DNA of 64,000 bases, from contig CM056738.1 of NCBI GenBank assembly GCA_029844215.1, positions 62,401,593 through 62,465,592 on the forward strand. The letters are read 5' to 3'. The position numbers and the translations under genes were made by a program. Under the pieces are notes generated by a model. That model was given only the letters and a program-made list of their open reading frames with translations, did no database searches and was not told the DNA's origin. The DNA is from Przewalskia tangutica (lineage: Eukaryota; Streptophyta; Magnoliopsida; Solanales; Solanaceae). Of the stretch, positions 1-10,606 are shown in pieces. The first letter of the stretch is position 1. Each line of letters begins with the position of its first letter.

Positions 1-824
1 TGGCATGATTCTATGTATGGAATATACCTGTGGTATCATTTCATGTTTCCTTCTACTCTTAGAAGTTAAGAGGTAGTTGTGTGATTTACTCTATGTAGAA
101 CTTTTCCTATCTTTTGAGCATGACTAGTTGCACGCATGTAGTACGGTAGACGTACAACACCTTGATATCCTTTACTAGTTTTATGAATAGCCAAGTCGGG
201 TGAGTTAGGACATTAACTCACTTCTTTGAAAGTATTAAGGATGTCTAATGTTTTATTAAGGTTAAGGGACTTGAAGAGTTTTGAAGTATGTGATACTTGT
301 TTCGTTTTAAACGTATAAGTCCCTTGGATAGGAAATTGTATTTGACTAAGGTATAAAGTGAATATAACGACTTTATGGGGAGTTGGCTATATTTGCTTTA
401 TGGAAAGATAAATGACTTGATTTTTTTTAATGAAAAAGCAACTTGATTTTAAGGCATCAATTGCCTAAGGTTTTATAATAAAAGGAGTCACTTGATTTCT
501 AAAGGTTAAGAGACTAATTGTACTTTGAAAGTTAAGAGAATTGATTTGAAAATATATAATACTTGGTTTTAATAAAAAGTATAAGTCTCTTGGTTATAAA
601 AGGAATGAGTTTTGTCTAAAACCATAAAGGGTTATAACGACTTTATGGGAAGTTGGTTATAACGGCTTTATGGAAGGTTAAGAGAATGGTTTTCTCTAAT
701 AAGGTAAACATAGAAATAACTTGTATTAAGGAAGGGCAATTTGATTTAAAGGTATCACTTGCTTAAAGCTTTAAAGTAAGGGTCACTTGATTTAGAAGCC
801 GAGAAATGTATTTCTAAAAGTATC

Positions 825-851
825 GTGACAAAAGTGGTATCAGAGCAGTTA
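825..851 (+). other. Displaced LTR-end/primer-binding-site junction
   Basis: The text cgtgaca-aaag-tggtatcagagc-agtta is the sequence expected at an LTR end followed by the initiator-Met-tRNA primer site, as at 21620-21647. Here it lies inside LTR sequence: LTR mid-region precedes it and LTR repeat sequence follows it. It probably marks a double deletion or rearrangement inside R1. Confidence 0.6.
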
Positions 852-954
852 GATGCCCGGACATTTTATTGGATGTGGGTTAGATGCCCGGACATTTTAT
901 TGGACGTACCGGCAGTGACGGGGGATTCCACGGGTATGCTTCCATTGTGATTGA

Positions 955-1260
955 TCTTGGCCATGCTTATACGATGAGGGATGCCGGGCGTGCGGCGAGA
1001 CGCGTTAGATGCCTGCGCATTTTATTACTCCATGGTCATGCTTATACGATGTGGGATTCCGGGGCATGCGACCATGTTATATTTTACTCCATGGGCTAGC
1101 TCCCCATGAAGACATGTACCCACGATGAGGGATTCCGGGGGCATGTTATATTATTACTCCATGGGCTAGCTCCCCATGAAGACCTGCACCTACGATGAGG
1201 ACGCCGAGGCACGTTATGGCCATGCTTATACGATGAGGGATTCCGGGGCATGCGGCCGCG
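955..1260 (+). repeat. Degenerate short tandem repeats in R1
   Basis: Copies of a block containing catgcttatacgatg and gattccggggcatg recur at about 960, 1035 and 1218. A related pair of 70-bp units shares atgggctagctccccatgaa at 1091 and 1161. The same words occur once in the R2 LTR near 8505. This is a non-coding minisatellite-like zone. Confidence 0.6.

Positions 1261-1261
<1 letters not shown>

Positions 1262-1310
<49 letters not shown>
1262..1310 (+). repeat. (TA)n microsatellite
   Basis: An uninterrupted run of about 24 TA units. It gives poly-Ile/Tyr ORFs on both strands that should not be read as genes. Confidence 0.97.
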
Positions 1311-1316
<6 letters not shown>

Positions 1317-1546
1317 TGTATATGTGTACGCCGACAGTGAGGTGGGATGCCACGGGCGCGTCACATGGTTATATTTTTACACTTATAGTTGTCGGCAGTG
1401 ATGTGGGATTCCACGGGCAGGAGATATATATATGTGTTGTATATGTGTACGCCGACAGTGAGGTGGGATGCCACGGGCGCGTCACATGGTTATATTTTAC
1501 GCTTATAGCTGTCGGTAGTGATGGGGGATTCCACGGACACGCTTTG
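1305..1546 (+). repeat. 121-bp tandem duplication
   Basis: Two head-to-tail copies with period 121 (tgttgta at 1314 and at 1435). Each carries cgccgacagtgaggtggga and ends near gattccacgg. The copies differ by only a few bases. Confidence 0.85.
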
Positions 1547-2289
1547 ATATTGTGTGACTTGATCGCGTCCCAGATTGGGCCGGGTAGTATATGCGTCCCT
1601 CCATAAAGGGCCGGATTGTGTTATGAAAGGTAAGTAAGTTAGATGGAAATGAACTTAATGATTCTCCTAAGTATGTACGTAAGATATGGCTATAACTTTT
1701 ATTGAAAATGGGAAAAGATAATAAGGTACGATTAAGTTCATAAGTGGTAATGACACGGCAGGATCTGGTATGTACTCTGTATATTTGTCCCTGTCATTCT
1801 TTTGTACAGTTATGATCTGTTTACTGTACGTTATTTCTGTTCCATATTCGGTACCTGTTGTACTGACCCCCTTCGGGGGGCTGCGTTCATGCCGCAGGTT
1901 TTAGGTACCCAGGTTGGTGATCCTTGCTCTTAGGATCTCGGTTCAGTTTTTGGGAAAAAGCTCCATTTGCTCCGGAGGCTTATCTCTTGGTACGGTTTTC
2001 CCTGAGGTTGTAGATTCATGTATATTCAGGGGTATGGCGGGGCCCTGTCCCGCCACAGTTGTTATGTTAAAACTCTTAGAGGTCTGTAGTCACATTTTGT
2101 GGGTCAGTTTGTAAAGGAAAGGAGGCAACTGCTTCGGTTGTATATTATATGTCCAGGAAGGTAGCCCTATCGGCTAACCTGTTGTTTTATTTTATAGTTT
2201 CATGTATGTTCCGCTGATTATCTCTGATGTATACCTGTAAGGGTGCCCAGGTAGGGCAACAGTCGCGGGCCCGGGGTCGGGTCGTGACA

Positions 2290-2427
2290 TTTTTTTTCTA
2301 ACTCATTCAATTTCAGAGGGTTGGATCTCATTTTAGTTGTATAGATTATGGCCTTGTCGGGCCCTCTACCATATTTATTTTGTTGCTATTTAGTTTACAT
2401 CCTAGTATGGCCTTATCGGTCAAAAGT
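2290..2427 (+). repeat. Host fragment left of R2, probably old LTR
   Basis: This 138-bp piece lies between the end of R1 and the duplication AAAGT (2423-2427) that flanks R2. With R2 removed it joins 28346-28433, which ends in gtttgggtgtgaca like an LTR end. It is probably the tail of an older gypsy LTR into which R1 and R2 inserted. Confidence 0.45.
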
Positions 2428-2625
2428 TGTTACACCCCGTATTTCCAGAGTATGTATGTAAGGACATACGTACGAGTGTATAAACCCTAATTAGGTTAAG
2501 AACGAAATTGTGAACTTTCGACGGAAAAGATTCCGAACCTTGTGAAGGAAATTCTACGTTTTTAATATTTTAACTGATTTCGGATTTTTTCCGAGAGATG
2601 AAATATTTTGGACCAATAGGAGGGT

Positions 2626-2705
2626 GACATATGTCCACATGTTGTGGGGGACATATGTCCCAATGTTGTGGTGGACATATGTCCCAAGGTTGTGGTGGAC
2701 ACTTG
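2626..2705 (+). repeat. 24-bp repeat carrying a 12-bp palindrome
   Basis: The palindrome GGACATATGTCC (first copy tGACATATGTCC) occurs at about 2625, 2649 and 2673, spaced 24 bp by caatgttgtggt-type linkers. The 3' LTR has two copies, at 11930 and 11954. It lies upstream of the TATA box. Confidence 0.8.
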
Positions 2706-2780
2706 GTTGGAAGACTTCATCCATCACATGGATCCAAATCTCCACCCTACATTTGCTTGAATCTTGGCCATTGGAGGGCC

Positions 2781-2788
2781 TATAAATA
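2781..2788 (+). promoter_or_regulatory. TATA box of R2 5' LTR
   Basis: tataaata followed by cccccc, at the same place as in the other LTRs (12062, 18545, 24462, 45489 and 51148 on +; 6228, 42224, 55149 and 60691 on -). Probably the start of the retroelement transcript. Confidence 0.65.
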
Positions 2789-3147
2789 CCCCCCTTAAGT
2801 GCAAGACTTCTTCATCCACAAAAACACTTTCCAAGTCTCAAAATCCCTCCCCCTTGTTAGTAGTTCTCGTCCAAAGTTCCCCCCCCCCCCCCCTTAGTAG
2901 AAGCTCTCGTCCGAAACAAACCCCCCTCCCCTTGGTAGAAAAGTTGTCTTCTAGTATAGTTACTATTCCAAAATACCTTGTAGTATTCCAAAAGTTTCCT
3001 CTATACTAAAAGCCCGGAACTACTACTTTATATCCTTTAGTCACAAAACGAAGCCCTAGGAAAATCTTCATAGTTGGTTGAAGTATTAAGTAGAAGTTGT
3101 GTAGAAACTTCTAAGGGTTTCTTGAGCGTCTGAGAATAGGAGCTAAA

Positions 3148-6100
3148 TCACACGACCTGCCCGGCTGTGGATCGTGCCTTACCCCGGGCCCCCTAGTGAT
3201 ACAACATCAGAGTAATCAGCGGAACATAAAGACAATACATGAAACCAATGTAAAAAGACAGTGAAATAAGAAGACAGGCTAACAAAAAGCTATCACAAGT
3301 ATATATAAATAACAATTTGAGCGATACATCCCTTTCTACCACTGCCCATAACGCATTACATGCACCTCTAAGAATGATATGACAACAACGACGGACGGGC
3401 CCGCCATACCCCGAATGTAGCACCTACAATTGCGGACTATACCAAGATAAGCCTCCGGAGGAACGGAGCTTCCCAACGCTGAACTGTGACCCTAAGAGCG
3501 AGGATCAACGACTGGTGTACTTTTACCTGCGGCATGAACGCAGCCAAGGAGGTCGATAACAGTACCAAGTATGTGAAACATGAAGATATCAGAAATGAAA
3601 TCATAGTAGTCTATGTAAAGCGGGAGACATGTATGATAACCAAACTACGATTCAATAAATAAGAAGTCATGTCTAGTCAGGGCCTCACGCCCTCAAAGGC
3701 CTCCCTCCAATATAACAATGGGTCTCACGCCCACAACATCAATCATGCCCGTGGAATACCTTCCTCACCGCCGAATAATGATAGAAAAGCACCAAGGAAT
3801 ACACATGAACAGCAGTCCCACTCGTGTCCAAATAAAGCGATGCAGGGGTAAGTAAGGCATAGCCGACTACTAACACCTACGATTAACAAGGTCATAAAGC
3901 GTATCATGATGTCTGTCTAGACCGTCACATGATCAAAGCTGGTCGCTCGCCCGCAAGATCAAATGTGCGCGTCTAGCCCTGGAACTCCCCGCAGCTCCGC
4001 ATAGGCCAGTCTCATAGGCCCGCATGAGGTATAACCTGCGTCGAGGGTAGCTACTCCGGCATCGCCCCGACTCGCACCGCATGGCCACATAGACCGCATG
4101 ACCATAAAGGCCGCACACTAACACGGAACTCGTAGCTCTGCATAGGCCCCGGGACACGCATGAGGTATTCTCGAATCATGGTCCTGCATCCTTTGAGTCT
4201 ACCGCATCGGAGGCAGCTTAACCCGGAAACACGGTGAGTGGTATAATACCAACATAACAGTTTATCGTTTAAACAACATAAGCACAATCAAGGGAAAACC
4301 CCTTTACACAAACATCACATAATACTAACACACGTAGCATCCTAATATGATTACTTATCAAATCAACACGAAGGTATTACAAGGCTATCACAAACCAATA
4401 CAATCAAGTTATTCACACATAAGGTACTTTCTACTATATGATTAACGAGATCGGGTTTTTATCCCCAAAGTACTTTATACAATAACTCTTTAAAGATATG
4501 TTACTTTCACAAAAGTCACACAACACCCGTAGTATATAACAATAGAGTGATTATCTTTTGCAGTAAATCAAAACACTTCTCTTTGTAAAACCAAGTAACA
4601 ACATTCTTTTTCAAACGTCCAAGTTTGCCAAATTTCAAATGTTCACGTTTCTTATTTTAGAAAGGTTTCGTAGTTCCTAGCCTTATTCATTTAAGAATAT
4701 AATTCTCTTTTAAACCATCTGAGAAACATAAGCCTTATGTGTGAGTAGGATATTCTTGTTTATAACAATCTTATTACATCAGCCATGACCTAGGAAATAT
4801 CATTTTGTCTCATCTTAGCTTCTATGCAGATGGAAGTTTCTACTGGTTTTATTAATACTCAATTAGTCAGAACATTTCCTTTTATTAACGCTGCAGTGGT
4901 TTGTCGATACACATTCTGATTTCCGAAATCAGTAAAACATTCTTAAGCCGTTATACCTAACCTCCCATAAAGCTAGTATAACTCTTAAGTTTTCAAAAAC
5001 CAAGTATTACTTCTTCTTTCAAAATGATTCAAAAATCTTTTGAAATACTTCAAGTTCTTTATTAACACATAACAAGCCAGTTATAGTTCAAATCAGTTAC
5101 CTTTTAAAAACCACATGTATTTTCTAACCAACATAAAGTCATATAACCAACTTCCCATAAAGCCGTTATAACACTTTATGTTTTACACCAATCAAATACA
5201 TTTAGCACATGACGCTCACCGTACTACATAGTTCACACATATCATGCTAGAAGAGATAGGAAGAGGTTCACATACCTCGCGACGAGTATCGACTAATAGC
5301 AAAACGCTCCAAGTACTTCCAACCGTCGGCTACTCCTTAAGCCAAGTAGATCGCGCCACACGTAGTACTTCAACCTATAAGGCCACAAGGCGCTTATTAA
5401 CATTTAGATCTCTTCGTAGAACATTCTACAGAAAATTCGGCAGCACCTCCCCCCCCGCAACAGCGTAAATCTCCTCCTCTATCGGGGCCGGCTACCAAGC
5501 CAACCAGGGGGGGGGGGTTATACGTCTAATCCGGACGTGCACAATTCTACCTCACAGAAAAGCTACACAAGTCTACTGTAATACAGTCCTATGTAATTAC
5601 AGTTCAGTACTCTTCTTTCGAAAAGGTTTCTTATTATTCAGGCTTAAGTCAAAAGACATTGCCGATAACAACGTTCAGTTCTATATATAGTATACTTCAA
5701 CTATATAGTCTAATAATCATGTAATCTCCAATTACAATAGAGGGACAAGATATTTACCTCGATAAGCCCATAATTATCCAAGTATAAAGTCGATCCTGGG
5801 CAACGTTTAGCTCCAACTCCGTGCGCTCCAACCCGCTCTAAACCACCCTTAGAAGTTCTAACCAACTTCTACATACTACTCCAACTAACCATGGAGATTT
5901 TCCTTAGGGTTTCGGTTTGGTGACTGACGGGAAGTATAATAGTATAACTGGGCTTTTGTATAGGTATAACCTTAGAATACTACAAGGTATACGGCTAAGG
6001 TAATTTGGGCATTATAACAATACTTTTGAGAGTATTTCTACCAAGAGGGGGGGTGTATACCCCTCGGCCTACCCCACTGTATGGGGATTCTCGACGAGGG

Positions 6101-6631
6101 AAAGAACTCTCGGCCACAAGGCCTTCTCAAAGAGGGAGGGTGGGACGAAACAACTACACAAAGGGAAGGGAGGATTTTAACACTTAAGGAATTTTAGGAA
6201 TGGATGAAGAAGTCTTCCAAAGGGGGGTATTTATAGTACAAGCCAAGGCCAACCAATGGCCAAGATCTAGTCAAGTGCTATGCAAGTGTAGGGCCTAGAT
6301 CATGCCAAGTGCACCTTATCCATCTACCCACAAAATATCCTACCAACTACTTGACAAAAGCCAAGCAATTCGTCCACTCTACCACCACCAATGAGAGGGT
6401 GCCAAGTGGCGCCCTCTTGTTGGTCCAAAATGTTTCGTCTCTCGGAAAAATCCGCAAAAATTAAAAATGACATAGCCGGAATTTTCCCTACGAAAGCTGT
6501 GTAAACGTTTCGTCGAAAAACGACTCTAACCGGCTGTTGTGCACAAAAACAATTCGGCCAAGCCTTATTCTTAAGTTCAAATTTTCTACGTACGTCCTTA
6601 CGTACATACTCTGGAAATACGGGGTTTAACA
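3148..6631 (-). mobile_element. R3: solo LTR inserted in R2 5' LTR
   Basis: Read on the minus strand it begins TGTTAAACCCCGTA (6631 downward) and ends near ...gtgtga at 3148, about 3.48 kb, the full size for this group. The flank on the right is taaac (6632-6636); on the left it is taaa, with the last duplication base and the terminal TG apparently missing. The intact R2 text resumes exactly across the insertion. There is no internal region, so it is a solo LTR. Its promoter half resembles R9, while its 3' half (3930-4260) resembles R10, so it is chimeric. The conserved block lies at about 4760-4904 and a TATA box (tatttata on +) at 6228-6235. Confidence 0.85.
5504..5518 (+). repeat. G homopolymer in R3
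   Basis: A run of about 11 G, with a C run just before it (5449-5456). The same site in R8, R9 and R10 also has G runs of 8-13 in one LTR copy and a much shorter form in the partner, so its length is unreliable. Confidence 0.7.
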
Positions 6632-7478
6632 TAAACGTTGCTCAGGATCGACATATAATCTTGGATAATTTTGGGCATATCGAGGTAATGATCTTTATCC
6701 CCCTATTGTAATTGGATATTACATGTTGTAGTAATGTATAGTTGAGTATGCTATATGTAGAATGAATATTGAAAAGGATTGAACTGTATTTACATTGGAC
6801 TGTATTTACAGTAGACTTGTGTAGTATATCTGTGTAGTATATCTGTGAAGTAGAATCGAACACGTCCGGTTAGACGTGTAATCCCCTGGGAGTTGTTGGC
6901 CTGGTAGCGGGCCTGAGTAGAGGAGGAGATTTGTGTGGTTACGGGGAGGTCTTTGCGAATTTTCTGTAGAATAAGGAATCTTGTATTTAGAATATTCTAC
7001 GAAGAGATCTGGAAGTTGATAGACGTTTTGTGACCATTATAGGTTGAAGTACTACGAGTAGCGTATTCTACTTGAAGGGTGGAAAAGGCTAGCAAGGTTA
7101 TAGTACTTGGAGCGTTTTGCTAATTGTCGATAACCGTCGCGAGGTATGTGAACCTCTTCCTATCTCTTCTAGCATGATTGTTGTGAACTATGTAGTACGA
7201 TAGACGTACATGTGCTAAATGAATTTGGTTGGTTTAAAATATGAAATGTTATAACGGCTTTAAGGGAAGTTTGCTATAACAACTTTATGTAGGTAAAGAA
7301 ATGGTTTGTGGTGTTTAAAAGATACGAGACTTGACTTATAAATGACTTGATGTTAAATATTAAGGACTTGGTTGGTGTTAAACAGTTGTGAAACCGCTTT
7401 TATGAGAAATGAGTAATTGGGTTTTAAAAGGAATAATATTATATTGATTTCGGAAATGAGAATAAGTATCGAACAAAC

Positions 7479-7633
7479 CACTGCAGCGTTAATAAAGGAA
7501 AATGTATTGACTAATTGATTACTATTAAAACCAGTAGAAACCTCCATCTGCATAGAATCTAAGATAAGACAAAATTGTATTACATTTCCTAGATCATGGC
7601 TGCTGTAATAAGAATCATTATAAACAAGCATTA
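7479..7633 (+). repeat. Conserved ~150-bp LTR block
   Basis: This block runs from gcagcgttaataaagg through cctccatctgcatag to ctgctgtaataagaat. It recurs in R2 3' (16955-17110), R5 (19991-20135; 25917-26070), R3 (4760-4904), R8 (40698-40854), R9 (44554-44701; 59154-59296) and, more weakly, R7 (62219-62365). I did not find it in R4 or R10. Function unknown. Confidence 0.75.
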
Positions 7634-8186
7634 ATTTTCTTAAATTTCCAAAGTAAGGAACTGAATTTCTAAAGGAAAAAGAGACTTAAGAAATTGAAGA
7701 GTTTTTGGTTTAAAAGAAAGACATGGTTTTGTCTTAAATTGGTTTAAAACATAAAGTGTTATAACAGCTTTATGGGAAGTTAGTTATAACGACTTTATGA
7801 AAACAAACGAATGGTTTTATCATTGGTTTAAAAATGGTAACTTGACTTTAAAAGGAGAAGTGTTTTGGTTTAAAAAGAAGGCATGTTATTGTCTTAATTT
7901 GGTTTAAAAAGAAAGTATGGAAGTTGTTTTGGTTTACTTAAAATATTAGTCACTCTATTTTGATAATACGGGCATCGGTGACCTTTGTAAAAGAAATAGA
8001 TCTTTTAAAAAGAATTTAACATACGTAGTACCTTGGGGGTAAAAATCCGGATTTGTTGTAATAAAATGGAAGTCTACGAGTACGTTGAACTTGCCTATGC
8101 TTTTTGTGATAGCCTTTGTTGTGCAAGTGTTGTATTTCTGTGCTACCGCGTCTCTCGTTGGAGTGCCGGCTATCTGGTTGATTGAT

Positions 8187-8492
8187 GGACATACTGACAC
8201 GATGGGTGTCCCACGGGTATGCTTCCACTATATCGATCCTTTTGGACATACTGACACGATGGGTGGCCCACGGGTATGCTTCCATTAGGAGTGTTATCTT
8301 GTTTTACTTTGGACATACTAACACGATGGGTGGCCCACGGGTATGCTTCCATTAGGAGTGTTATCTTGTTATTTGCTTTGGACATACTGACACGATGGGT
8401 GGCCCACGAGTATGCTTCCATTTTGATTGTTATCTTGTTATTTCCTTTGGACATACTGACACGATGGGTGGCCCACGGGTATGCTTCCATTA
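8187..8492 (+). repeat. Five-unit tandem array in R2 5' LTR (57-69 bp units)
   Basis: Units start with ggacatactgacacgatggg at 8187, 8244, 8311, 8380 and 8449. The matching array in the 3' LTR starts at about 17657 and is interrupted inside its third unit by R5, then continues from 27530. Confidence 0.92.
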
Positions 8493-9141
8493 AGATGGTT
8501 CCATGGCCATGCTTATACCGAGGTAAGATGCCGGGGCATGCGGCCATTGTGCGGGTTAAATTCCCGGGTTATATTTGAGTGATGACTTTGAGGGCGTGAG
8601 TCCCTGACTTGACATGACTGCTTTTATGTTGTGAACTTGCTTTGGTTATCATACATGTCTCTGTTTTATTTAGTGTTGTGATTTCATTCTGATATTTTGA
8701 TTTCACATACTTGGTACTGTTATCGACCTCGCCCGGGGCTGAGTTCATGCCGCAGGTAGAGGTACATCGGTTGTTGATCCTCGCTCCTAGGATCACAGTT
8801 CAGTGTATTGGGAAGCTCCGTTTCTCCGGAGGCTTATCTTTTGGTATATTTCCCTGAGTTGTAGGTTCTTGTACATTCAGGGGTATGGCGGGGTCCTGTC
8901 CCGTCATAGTCATAGTTACATTCTTAGAGGTATGTAGTACTGTTGTGGGCAGGGTGGTAAAGGATGTAACTGTTCAATTTCAGATATATGCAAGAAAACC
9001 GCTTTGGTTGCTTTGTTTTATTATCATATCTCTTGTTGCATTTTTAAGTTTTTAGGTCCGCTGATTTTCTTTGTTGTTGTATCACTAGGGTGCCCGGGGT
9101 AAGGCACCAGTCACGGGCCCGGGATCGGGTCGTGACAAAAG

Positions 9142-9153
9142 TGGTATCGAAGC
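9142..9153 (+). promoter_or_regulatory. Primer-binding site of R2
   Basis: tggtatcgaagc lies four bases after the LTR end. It is a slightly altered form of tggtatcagagc, complementary to the 3' end of plant initiator Met tRNA. Confidence 0.8.
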
Positions 9154-9336
9154 GATTAGTCCTCGAAAGTGTCTACAGTGTATGCAGTAGAGTCTTGATT
9201 ATCGGTGTGTTGTGCACCACATCTATGTCGGGAGGCTGCAGGACATTTAGGATTGGTTTCCATTCTTCTCACTCGAGATCGTGCCTTAGAGCCGTGTTGT
9301 AAGTTGGACTCCTCGACGTATTATTTTATATCGCTT

Positions 9337-10606
9337 ATGCCTCGCAAGGCAACCGTGAGCCCGAAGGGCAAAGCGGCGAGAGAGGCTGCGAGTAGAGAAC
9401 GGAGGTTACGGGGCGCAGGCCCGATCTTTACCGAGGTGGTGCTACTGAGGCGGATTCTACGATGCCGCCCGGCCAAATTTAGAAGCGCGGCGATGGGCTG
9501 CGAGACCACGATACTGAGCCTCGGTCCACGGCTGGAGCGAGAGGAGTTAGGGTACAAAGAGATGGCGATTCTTGGCGGGATCGTGGCGAACATGAGGATA
9601 AATTGGATCTGGCGTTCGATTCGATGGTACCCATGGTTCACCCGAGGTCGGATAGTTTGAGGCTACAGGACTTTACGAGTTGTAGCCCGCGAGTTCTGGT
9701 CGAGGCACGAGGATGATCCGCAGGAGTTCATCCAAGCGATTCTGACGGATCGTAGAGTGATCAAGGCTTGGAGACCGAGTCGGTGACCCGGTTCGCATCG
9801 GCCGCGTGATCTGCAATGATCGTTTGATTTGTGGGAGCTGTCCCGGGAGAGCATGCACTTCCGGTGTATGGGACGAGTTCTCGAGGCATTTCTTGCACAT
9901 TTCCCGCCTCGCGGATGAGGAGGGCTCGGGCCGACAGATTTTTGATGTTGAGGCAGGACGGGCGTACGGTTCGGGAGTACAACGTGGAGTTCGACTCGTT
10001 GGTCCGATATGTCTCGGCGTTAGTGGCAAATATGGAGGACAGAGTGCACCGCTACGTCACGGGACTCGATGACTACTTGGCAGAGGCTTGCTCGGGTGTA
10101 GCTCTTCAGCCGGGCATGGACATTGCCCGCATGCAGGCTTATGCGCAGGTGTGAGGCGGAGAGGTCGACGGAATGACCGGATCGTGAAGAGGGCGAGCAA
10201 GCGGGTCTTTGGCGACGCCGAGGCGGACCGCCTCGGCCAGAACTAGTTATGCGCCTCCGCCCGGTCTGAGCGGTCCTCCACGATCTTGTGGCATCAGAAT
10301 ATTCGAGGCGGTCGGGGCTCCAAAGGTTGATTTTCGGGAAGCGGTGTTAGCCAGCTGAAGCCACCCCTACCTTGTTGTGGCCGTTGTGGTAGGCTCCATG
10401 GTGGGGAGTGTCGTGCTAGTTTGGGAGTTTGTTTTACATGCGACCAGCAGGGCCATTTTGCGAGAAACTGTCCGACCGGAGGTAGCACTGGTGGGATAGC
10501 ACAGACTACGGTATCAGTTGCGGGCTCTTCACCTTCAATAGCTAGGCATGATGTTCATATACCGGCATACCATGGCAGAGGTCGCGGTGGAAGTTCCCAG
10601 TTTTAG
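9337..10606 (+). pseudogene. gag: R2 gag pseudogene (capsid plus zinc knuckle)
   Basis: Gag would form the virus-like particle and bind element RNA in the cytoplasm. The start ATG at 9337 gives MPRKAT, like the gag start of R5. The reading frame is broken at least twice. The N-terminal part is in one frame to about 9660. The capsid part at 9870-10150 (RARADRFLMLRQ, TVREYNVEFDSL, MDIARMQAY) is in a second. The zinc knuckle CFTCDQQGHFARNC (10430-10471, pattern C-X2-C-X4-H-X4-C) is in a third and ends at the TAG at 10604. A second CxxCGxxH-type knuckle can be seen just before it (about 10376-10412). Some breaks may be sequence errors rather than mutations. No protease or RT follows. Confidence 0.85.

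Larger units (their letters stand above)
1..2289 (+). mobile_element. R1: Ty3/gypsy-type LTR, left end outside window
   Basis: The right end is a typical LTR end (gggtcgtgaca at 2279-2289), followed by unrelated T-rich DNA. The stretch matches the reverse complement of R7 near the right edge: bases 1-820 match about 62590 down to 61660, and 1560-1800 match about 42960 down to 42720. Internal features include GTTATAAC direct repeats near 615-670, a TA microsatellite, short tandem repeats and the shared U5-side text near 1870-2289. A PBS-like junction sits abnormally in the middle (825-851). No coding potential is seen; the 60-120 codon ORFs here come from repeats. It is either a solo LTR or the 3' LTR of an element lying to the left. 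Confidence 0.8.
2428..3147 (+). mobile_element. R2 5' LTR, segment 1 (promoter side)
   Basis: It matches 11573-12408 in the 3' LTR. Relative to that copy it lacks about 160 bp after aataggaggg and has an extra unit of a GGACATATGTCC repeat. A TATA box (tataaata) is at 2781-2788. A C14 run starts at 2880. The segment stops at agctaaa, where R3 begins. Confidence 0.88.
6632..9137 (+). mobile_element. R2 5' LTR, segment 2 (R/U5 side)
   Basis: It resumes R2 LTR text at taaacgttgctcagg after R3 and ends gggtcgtgaca. It matches 12404-13234, 16954-17807 and 27530-28340 in the 3' LTR. It contains GTTATAAC-type repeats (about 7250 and 7760-7800), the conserved LTR block (7479-7633) and a five-unit tandem array (8187-8492). 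No real gene; ORFs with repeated peptides are by-products of the array. Confidence 0.9.

Noticed and set aside
835..846. tRNA gene from the tggtatcagagc match
   Set aside because: Only the 3'-end complement of initiator Met tRNA is present, as expected for a primer-binding site; no cloverleaf.
1146..1606. ORFs with long Ile-Tyr runs
   Set aside because: They read through the TA microsatellite at 1262-1310.
8170..8547. 125-codon minus-strand ORF with a repeated MEAYPWATHRVSMSK-type peptide (also 17424-17789 and 27478-27738)
   Set aside because: The peptide repeat is the direct result of the 57-69-bp DNA tandem array in the R2 LTR; unit lengths are not kept to multiples of three and no start or context supports a gene.
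9321..10029. Minus-strand ORFs of 63-118 codons
   Set aside because: Antisense shadows of the GC-rich R2 gag.
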